Assembly: GCA_947095585.1 (NCBI GenBank)
Contig: OX352765.1
Location: forward strand, 75,437,976 to 75,501,975
Length of the DNA: 64,000 nucleotides
Direction: 5' to 3'
Source of the DNA: Nephrocerus scutellatus
Taxonomy: Eukaryota; Arthropoda; Insecta; Diptera; Pipunculidae
The notes under the pieces are model-generated. The model saw only the letters and a list, made by a program, of their open reading frames with translations. It was not told the DNA's origin and ran no database searches. A program made the translations under genes and the position numbers. Below, piece by piece: positions 56,705 through 64,000 of the stretch; within the stretch, counting starts at the first letter, position 1, and each line of letters begins with the position of its first letter.

Positions 56705-56898
56705 GATTTTTGAATGATCTGCACTCTGATCATCTTGGCGGCTTCCTGGTTGAACCATTGAAGATAATAAATATTCTACTATATGTCGACGATATATTTA
56801 TATTTTCTGACAGCCTAGCAAAACATGATCGTAAGGCTTATCACATTCTTTCACGAATGGAATTTGATAGTATATTTTCGAGAAATGAGAAAAAGTAA
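56705..56898 (+). mobile_element. non-LTR RT catalytic-box fragment
   Basis: It reads NDLHSDHLGGFLVEPLKIIN followed by ILLYVDDIFIFSDSL. This is an RT palm with YVDD near 56782-56793. Only about 190 bp remain, directly after the mariner, so the clade cannot be called. Confidence 0.6.
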
Positions 56899-57588
56899 TT
56901 TTTTGTTTTTATAAGAACACCGAAATTTTTGTGGCAAAAAAATATGGTAACTTTTTCTCACAATGTGCCTTAGTCGAAGAATGTCACAAAATGTGTCTTT
57001 GATTTCATACAATACAAAATATGTAAAATATTCTGTAAAGTCCGTAATGAAAACATTCAAGCTGAAAAACTTAAATAATATACCTAACTATGTCCTTAAC
57101 ATCTAAACAATCCACCTACATGCAATCCTTAAGCTTAATCTTAAATAGTTCCAGATGGTGGTTAAACTTCCCCAAAACCGATTGCCATGCATTCTTTCGC
57201 AATTATTAATTCGCAATAAAATCTACTGAGCAGACAATTCCTTGTCTGCGCTATTCCACGAAACTGGGCAACTGGTATTCAATTGGGCGAAGTAGTCTGA
57301 GTGGAACGAAACTCATAATATACTTGTTGCTAAGCTTAAAGAAAATCTCTAGTTTTTAGACACATACTGCAACTCATCACATACTGATACCCACAACTTC
57401 TTCGAAGACTCAAATTCCTGAGGTATAATCAGCCTGGTTGGTCCCGATGTGGACTACTCAATCTGAATGCCAGAGCTTTCATCAACGGTACGGTTGGTTT
57501 AAGTACGATCTGTAGCCTTGATGTCAGCGAAAATAGTTCACTTAAAAGGAGTTTGTCCTACATTCAAAAATACAGGAGACTATTTTTT

Positions 57589-58370
57589 ACTTACTTACTT
57601 ATGTCCTATATCCCCTTGTGGGTCCTAGGACCTCTACTACGCCTACGCGCCATCGCATGCGGTTCCTGGCATGTTGTGCCTATTGGCTCCTGACCCGTTC
57701 TCTGGTAAAGATATTCGTTAGAGATACGGTAAGGCCAGAAACCTTAAGATGTTCCGTAGGGACCTATTGACGAACGTTTGTAATTTTTCTGTGATAGTAG
57801 CGGTCACCTTCCAATTACTGCACCCATTCAACAGCACAGATTCAACATTTGAACGGAACAGTCACAGCTTGGTGTTTAAGCTGATTGCATTGCTTCGCCA
57901 TATAGTGGACATCATTCCAAACACTGATTTTGCCTTGCCAATTCGGTTGACAATGTCCTGTTCGGTTCCACCTTTGGTTGAGACAATACTCCCAAGATAT
58001 TGGAAACTCTCTACTCTCTCTACCGGTTGTCCAGCAATGTTAATGAGTTAGTGCCGAGGTTGATGATTTGGTTTTGGCAGTATTAATCTTCAAACCCGCA
58101 ACATTTGCCTCCCTTTCCACATTTGTTGTCATTTGGTGCAGCTCAATAATTCTGTGTGTGAGTAAACAAACGTCGTCAGCGAAGTCCAGATGTATGAGTT
58201 GAGATATAAGAGTATAGATAAAGCTGCGCGAAATGCATCGCTAATCACCAACAAAAAAATTATCGGCGATAGAATGCAACCTTGTCGTACCCCAATTAGG
58301 ATCTTGAATTCCTCTGACAGCTTTCCTCTATGCAGCACATGACATTTAGAGCCATCATAGGTTGTTTTAA
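57589..58370 (-). mobile_element. non-LTR RT (family E), 3' end copy 2
   Basis: Nearly collinear with 36820-37540. It retains the true 3' end: AAGTAAGTAAGT tail (ACTTACTTACTTA at 57589-57601) preceded by a segment with CCTAGGACCCACAAGG. Coding pieces include VLHRGKLSEEFKILIGVRQG near 58338-58270. The YADD region near 58170 is changed and frameshifted. Tetranucleotide tails are usual for RTE-related elements. Confidence 0.8.
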
Positions 58371-60470
58371 TAAAGTTTTTAATATTAGTTTATCAACATA
58401 TTTTTTGTGAAAAATAAATTAGACAATGCTTTAAGAATTCTAAATGGACAAAACTATAGTCTCTATCTAATTATCTAACTATAGTATATTCTCTGAAACA
58501 TGGACTTAAATACCGTCAGACAGTAAAGCGATAAAGCTTGCCATAAGGTTAGTTGTATTTTATTTCTAAGACTGAATAAGCTTTAAAGGATTTAAATTTC
58601 ATAAAAAAAAACCCTAAAACTACCCGTATGAATACAAAAATCTCAATATTATGCCATCGCAAACTGAGCGAGAAACAATTGTTTTAAAATAAGTTCCATC
58701 AAATTCTGATTGATACAAGTCGAGATATACGAGTGGACAAACTGACAAACTGAACGCACGCACGCTATAAAAATCAATTTTCCCTGATTATTAGCTTCAC
58801 TATTCAGGCTCCCAATTAGTAAACGACATTTCTTAAATAAATCTCTCTAAAGTTGAACGATTTAAATAAGTCGCCTTAACCTTACAGTCAACTTAAAAGT
58901 TTTGGTCAAATTTATCTTCTTTTTATTGAAAATTTAAAATATTATGTTTTTTCAATAACTGTTTGAATAAAATAAAAATCCATCTATCTAATTATCTATC
59001 TATCTATAAATAATAGTGGCACTTTAATCACGGCAACAATATTTCCTTGCATCTGTTTCTGCGATGAATATTCATTTCACGATTATCGGAGATCCTAATG
59101 ATAGGGATAATGATTCTAAATTGTCAACAACAGAGATGGAGAGTAAAGGAGAAAGTACACAAGATAATTTGGACGAACAGTTGGCTGAGATAAACGACGA
59201 AGCCACAATTTATCATACAACGCACAACAGATTGGTGGGTGGAGCTGGGAATACTGTGGCAACATTTTAGGTCAACGAGTGGAAGCAATTAATTCTAAAA
59301 ATCCTCCTCCAATGATCAGGATTATGCACCATCGGAAGCTATTAAATTCTGTTGAAACATCTAATGGAGCGATTGTGGACATTTTTGTTTTCGTAAAATG
59401 TGATTTGAACCCCTAATCGTCATATGGAATGAATGACGGGAGAGTGATGTATCATTTTCGATTATTGTTGTAATAAGAAATTATACCCCCAGACAAAAGC
59501 CAGCACAAAGGACTCATGGATTTATTTAAATGACGCCAACCAAGTTTATATTTGTTACCGACTGCGACTGACAGAATTAATTTATATACATCACATATAT
59601 TATGTAACAGTTGCAGTGATTTATGGTAATTTATGCACCAGAAGCACTTAATGAAAATGAAATCAAATGGTTAGCAGGAGAATGATACCCGGATATCTTT
59701 GGCAAAGCGAGTACACATTCTGCAAGAGCTGGTTATGGAAGAACATACGCGTATGTCCGAAGTGTTATCTCAAACATTTATTGTTCACACTCATTTGAAG
59801 TATTCCATGCAAACATCCACTGGCTTTTAATAAAGTACAGTAAAGTGCAAAAATGTCGAAAAAACTGTGGACGAAGAGGTTTAGTTGATGTTACTGGCGA
59901 GTCAACCATACACTGTGAAAATTAATTGGATTGATGCATTAAAGCTGGTACTTTAGTCAGGTGCCATAAAAAAGAGTTGGTCATTTTGCCAAAAATAAAG
60001 AACAAATTAAATATGGTAATGTTTGTAGCCAAAGTGCCATGGTTTTTTGCCATTATGCTGCACACGCCACAGACGGCCGTAAAAAATGTTGGCAAAAGTT
60101 TCTATGTCATGACTGATATTATTGATGTCCAGATATGTACTTTAAAGTTTTATATGTTAGCAGTCGGAAACTTTTTAGATTTCTTGAATCTTCTTTCTTT
60201 ACTGGGGTACGAGTACCTGCATTCAATAAAAATCATACAAATATAGGAGATGAGAAAATTTTTTTATGCCTGTTTTAAAATTTTCCGAAATTTAACAGCA
60301 CCAGCATATTTCTAAATATTTATTGGGCACTTTAAATTTTATGACTACTCGTACCTACATTTAAGGACAGTCTAGTGTTGGGGATATCTCAGCTACATAG
60401 CTTTGTCTGAATAAACTGCTGCGGTCACTATTTTTGTCTCCTTACAAGGTAGTTAGTGTATATTTATTTG
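58371..60470. other. mostly gene-free stretch with a CTAT microsatellite
   Basis: A CTAT microsatellite lies near 58981-59006. Open frames at 59064-59270 (acidic, Glu/Asp/Asn-rich) and 59977-60246 were inspected. Fragments of coding-like text around 59640-59900 may be a decayed transposon. No family recognised. Confidence 0.4.
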
Positions 60471-60477
60471 AGTTATA

Positions 60478-60765
60478 GTTTGGCGCGACAGACCATTGCG
60501 GTCCAAGGCCTAGCTTCTCGCGACCAGTTGAGTTGTGCATGCATATTTTTGCACACAAATGGAAGGGACCTACAATTTAAAGCCGTATCCGAACGGCGAA
60601 TTGAGAAGCTTTATGTGACAAGTTATTACTCTCGGACGTTTTCCAGACATTCACGAAAGGTGGTACACCGTGCAAAATACTTTTGGTTACTAGGATTCGA
60701 ACCACGAACCTCCTGCTCAGAAGCCATGCACTTATGAACTGAGCCACGGCGCCCATACAAAAAAA
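60478..60765 (-). mobile_element. tRNA-derived SINE, copy 3
   Basis: On the - strand: a box A-like GTGGCTCAGTTC near 60750-60739 and a perfect box B, GGTTCGAATCC, at 60703-60693. The body then matches 22921-23197 (CTTCTCAATTCGCCGTTCGG, GTAGGTCCCTTCCATTTGTG, GGCCTTGGACCGCAATGGTC). The 3' tail is eroded. The head is better preserved than in the other copies, including a spacing of about 36 bp between boxes. Confidence 0.8.
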
Positions 60766-60888
60766 TTAAATTATAAATTATTCGGCTTAAATCTAACAAA
60801 TACAAGAGACGTTTAAATGAAGTTTCCTGGCAGTTGTTTTATCATTTTGACCGGACTGAAAGACCAAAAATACCCATTTTGATTAGGA

Positions 60889-61090
60889 ACTAGATGTTCC
60901 TGGCCGCTTTGCTACCAGCATACATCACACGAACACCCGCCTTTCTCTTACCACTGCGGGGGGATGGGTGTCCTATAGCCTATGATCGTTTCCCACATGC
61001 TAAAATTATACGTTAAATATCACAAAAAGCGGTTTGTAAATGTGGTTGATATTAACATTTCACATTTCTTCCTGATTAGTGGGAAGGTGG
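60889..61090 (-). mobile_element. Helitron-like element, 3' end
   Basis: On the - strand it ends CTAG followed by T (60893-60890; flank 60889). A CTGG/CCAG hairpin (60900-60903 and 60915-60918) corresponds base for base to the one at 13488-13507. Rightward, the family unit (TTTGTAAATGTGGTTGATAT, then GGGGTGTACTA) ends at the RTE-like 3' end. It may therefore have inserted next to, or been truncated by, the RTE copy. Confidence 0.6.
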
Positions 61091-61091
61091 G

Positions 61092-63395
61092 GTGTACTAT
61101 CATCATCATAATCATCATATTTGGCTCTACAACCGCTGTCCGGTCCTGGACTCCCGCAAAAAATCTCTCCACCGGTCCCGATTTCGAGCCGATGTCATCC
61201 AGTTTGGCACGCCTAAACTCTGGGCGTCCTGGTCTACGCCACCCTTCCAGCGTAGGCTTTGTCGGCCTCGCTGTCATGTTCCATAAATCCTACTGCAAAG
61301 GACTTTCCGAGCCGGATCATCTTCGCTCATGTGAGCTAGTTGTCCCGCCCACCGGAGCCTACCGTGCTTAGTGCTCTTGACGATGTCGACATCGCAGTAG
61401 CGCTCGTACATCTCATCATTATAAACTTTCCGTAATCATCCTTCCTCACATACGAGGGCAACAATTCTCCGAAAGACCTTTCTCTCGAACGCGGCTAAGC
61501 ACCAAAGTGTCGGATCCATATGTAAGTACTCGTACTGGTATGACCACTGACTTATATACCAGCAGCTTGGATGTTATGGTTAAGTTCCTGGATTTGAAGA
61601 GTCTTGACAAACTCACAGACGTGGCCACCATGTACTGTGTTTTGCTCCATGATGTTATTGGCTGCTACAATTGACCCGAGATAGTTAAAGGATTGCACTA
61701 CTTTGAATTCGTGCTCCACTATTTGAATTGAGGGACCAATGTTTGATCGTCTGCTCACAGACGTGGCCACTATGTACTTTGTTTTGCTCTCATTTATATG
61801 CAGCCATAGATTTCGTGCCGCCTGCTCGATCTGAATTAAAAAACTTCCTGTACAGCTCTTCGGTTTCTACTAACGATGTCAATATCGTCTGCATAACCCA
61901 GTATCTGAATGGACTTATAGAGGATTGTTCCTCTCGCCGTTACGTCAGAGTCTCGGATCACTTTCTTCAACGCCAGGTTGACGCCAGCCTAAGGGTGTAA
62001 ATCTGATCAGTTGTTGATTTTCCTGGGATGAAGCCACACTGGTATGGACCAATGATGACTTTAGCGTATGGGGCTATCCTGTCTTAAAGGATAGAGGAGA
62101 AAATCTTATACGCGGTACTCAACAGCGTTATATCACGATAATTGCTGCATTTTGTGATATCTCCCTTCTTATGTATTAGGCACAGGATGCCTCTTCGCCA
62201 GTCTTCTGGCATAGATTCTTCCTCTCATACTTGCACTATTATTTCATGAATTATTTGGTTTAATGTTGGGCCTCCTATTCTTGTCAGTTCCGCTGGGAAC
62301 CATCACATCCCGGGGCCTTAGTATTATATTTGAGCCGATTTATCGCTCTGCTAACTTCGTTTATGCTTGGTGGCGGCAGCATAGTGTGGTTTTCTGACAT
62401 TGGTGGAACCTCCAATTCCTCAGATAGCTGGCCATTAAGAAACGCATGAAAGTGCTCTTCCCATCGCTCTAAGATACGTTTAAGATCGGCGAGCAGATTA
62501 CCCTCTTTGTCTTTGCAGTATGTGCAACGCCGTGTATATTGCGTCATAGCGCGAACCCTTTGGTGGAACTTCCGTGCCTGGTGCGTCTTTTGCTCTCTGT
62601 ACTGTTCTAGTTCACGGACAAGATTCTTCTCCCAGACTGTTTTCTTTCGCCGGTGAACTGTTTTTTCATATCTTCTGAGCTCTTTATATTCATCTTCGCG
62701 TGCCCGCGTTCTATGAGATTTTTGCATTGCTCGGTACGCGTGTCCATTTCTCTTCTCAACCCTTAGGACTTACTCTCCCTGTATTCAGGGCGAGTCCTAT
62801 CGCTTGACCGTAGTTGTTTCTAGTATTTTCGTTGCGAAGGCCAGCCGTGTTGACTCGAATCTGATTCGCGGATGCTGTCTTTCTTTATAATGCAATACGC
62901 GCTCGGAGCATCGTACCAACAAAATATTGATCCGAGTAGATGTTGGCACCTCGGTACGTTCGTATCGTCATCAGGTTTGGGTTGTAGCCGCTGTCTATCA
63001 ACACGTGGTCTATCTGGTTGCGATTGGCTCCACCCGGAGATACCCAGCTGGCTTTGTGGATGTTTTTACGCGCAAACCTCTCTACATCTCTTTGACTCGT
63101 TGTCCATTGTCATTAGTGTTCTCGTGTAAGCTATGGGTGCCAATGTATTACCTGAATACTGGCTCCCTACCTATTTCAGCCTTCATATCCACCAGAATGA
63201 TTTTTACATCATACTGAGGCCAGGCATGGAGTTTCCGTTCGACTGATTCAAAGAATTCTTCTTTTTCATCATCTGGGGGATCCTCTGAAGGTGCGTGAAC
63301 GTTTATGAGGCGTATGTTTTTAAATTTACCCTGCACGCGAAGGTTTTTAGTTATTAGGAATAAGTTTATTCCACATTCGGAAAACTGAAAACCCA
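61092..63395 (-). mobile_element. RTE-like non-LTR retrotransposon, longest copy
   Basis: 5' side: endonuclease segment at 63396-63148 (RLINVHAPSEDPPDDEKEEF, then DVKIILVDMKAEIGREPVFR). NQIDHVLID lies near 63030-63005. The linker and RT N-terminus are at 62727-62284 (RTRAREDEYKELRRYEK, CTYCKDKEGNLLADLKRILE, RWEEHFHAFLNGQL, APGCDG). RT blocks with the catalytic YADD at 61895-61884 follow. A C-terminal region near 61800-61450 contains a repeated ACAGACGTGGCCAC segment (61617 and 61757). The 3' end has an ATGATG-like tail at 61099-61119. Many frame breaks. It is the best template for the family's layout: EN, linker, RT, WAGHxAR block. Confidence 0.88.
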
Positions 63396-63399
63396 AAAT

Positions 63400-64000
63400 T
63401 TAGAATTAAATTTTTACATTTCACAAATGTAGTCTTATACCTACTTTTGTAGTTTGTTTTTGTTGTAATATTTGGCTACAAAACACGAAAACGCGAATCT
63501 TAATCCTTAATTAATTTTTGAGAAATATGAAACTTGGCCTTAAATTTTAATGAATTATTTACTGTTTTTGCTATGTCATGGGGCTCTATACTTAACCACA
63601 ATATAATTTATCATAAATAAAAAACAATTTATTATAAATATAACAATATAACAGTAATGGAATACCGTGATACATTTATTTATACAAGCTCTCTTTACAA
63701 TTCATCTGAAAAGTTATTATACCCTTCGTCTCACTCGTGTGTATTTGCACGTAGAAGTTATTTAAAATTTAAAACCGTTGAGAATATTTAGGACGAACCA
63801 CATCAACTGAGTGTGTATCGAGTATCGGTGACTTTCTGTTGATTTCAAAACTTTGGCAGCTATTGATTCATTGGCACACTTTGGTATCCATTTGATTGGC
63901 GTAAACTTTTATAGTACTCATTGATTGCAGTTGTTGTTGTTGCCAGACCATCGAGCTCGGGTGGTCTTGTGCTTCATTGCGCGGTGCGCGGTGTAGTGTA
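63400..64000. other. gene-free right edge
   Basis: AT-rich to 63700, then more balanced sequence ending in GTTGTTGTTGTTGCC and a GCGCGGTGCGCGG stretch. The composition change at the very edge could announce an exon or promoter, but nothing can be asserted. Confidence 0.35.

Larger units (their letters stand above)
50087..64000 (+). other. open-ended last intron of the Ig/DB/FN3 gene
   Basis: No phase-1-compatible exon completing DB module 3 was recognised in the rest of the window. This region is inferred to be a transposon-filled intron of at least 13.9 kb. Loss of the gene's 3' part by rearrangement is the alternative. Short frames at 50260-50517 lack domain features. Confidence 0.4.

Noticed and set aside
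59064..59270. Acidic 68-codon frame considered as a host exon
   Set aside because: No domain or splice evidence; the surrounding sequence looks like decayed repeat. Kept only as an unrecognised frame.

Overview
This window looks like a gene-poor, transposon-packed stretch of an insect nuclear genome, most likely a fly (Diptera). The base composition is AT-rich. The one clear gene has short introns of 62 to 236 bp with ordinary GT/AG sites. The rest is dominated by broken insect-type transposons: CR1-like, RTE-like, Jockey-like and I/R1-like non-LTR retrotransposons, two mariners, Helitron-like elements, MITEs and a tRNA-derived SINE. The species assignment is inference; nothing in the window names it.

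The single well-supported host gene lies on the + strand from 47355 to beyond 50086. Seven exons splice in frame into 678 complete codons. They encode a secreted or membrane-anchored modular protein: signal peptide, Ig domain, then alternating cysteine-rich DB modules and fibronectin type III domains. It resembles the Ig/DB/FN3 proteins known from nematodes and insects. Its 5' UTR exon and C-terminus are not identified. If the next exon is beyond the window, the last intron exceeds 13.9 kb and is full of transposons.

Layout. 1-1.4 kb: RTE-like fragment. 3.5-5.0 kb: tandem array of a ~120-bp monomer, split by a Jockey-like insertion with a 14-bp target duplication. 6.1-9.9 kb: CR1-like tail, array-family copy, dead mariner. 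10.9-12.2 kb: RTE-like copy interrupted by a Helitron-like end. 13.5-13.9 kb: Helitron-like 3' end. 15.5-20.7 kb: CR1-like copy with a nested inverted fragment, then an array-family copy and a Helitron-like composite. 22.3-26.5 kb: two CR1-like copies on the - strand, one carrying a SINE and one split by the array family. 29.8-32.3 kb: RTE-like EN/RT element. 35.3-38.1 kb: I/LOA-like RT and an RT copy with a twin-priming structure. 38.6-39.7 kb: palindromic mariner-type MITE pair and a TTAA-flanked MITE. 40.3-46.7 kb: RNase H-bearing retroelements, CR1-like pieces and a ~547-bp segment copied into an array-family element. 47.3-50.1 kb: the host gene. 50.6-58.4 kb: CR1-like 3' end, octamer satellite, Jockey-like RT, inverted-repeat element, longest array, DD34D mariner, RT fragments. 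60.5-63.4 kb: SINE, Helitron-like end, longest RTE-like copy.

Almost every retroelement reading frame is interrupted by stops, frameshifts or deletions, so none looks autonomous. The most notable unexplained material is the ~120-bp array family, its repeated junctions with CR1-like copies, and the segment copied into one member between exact 79-bp direct repeats.
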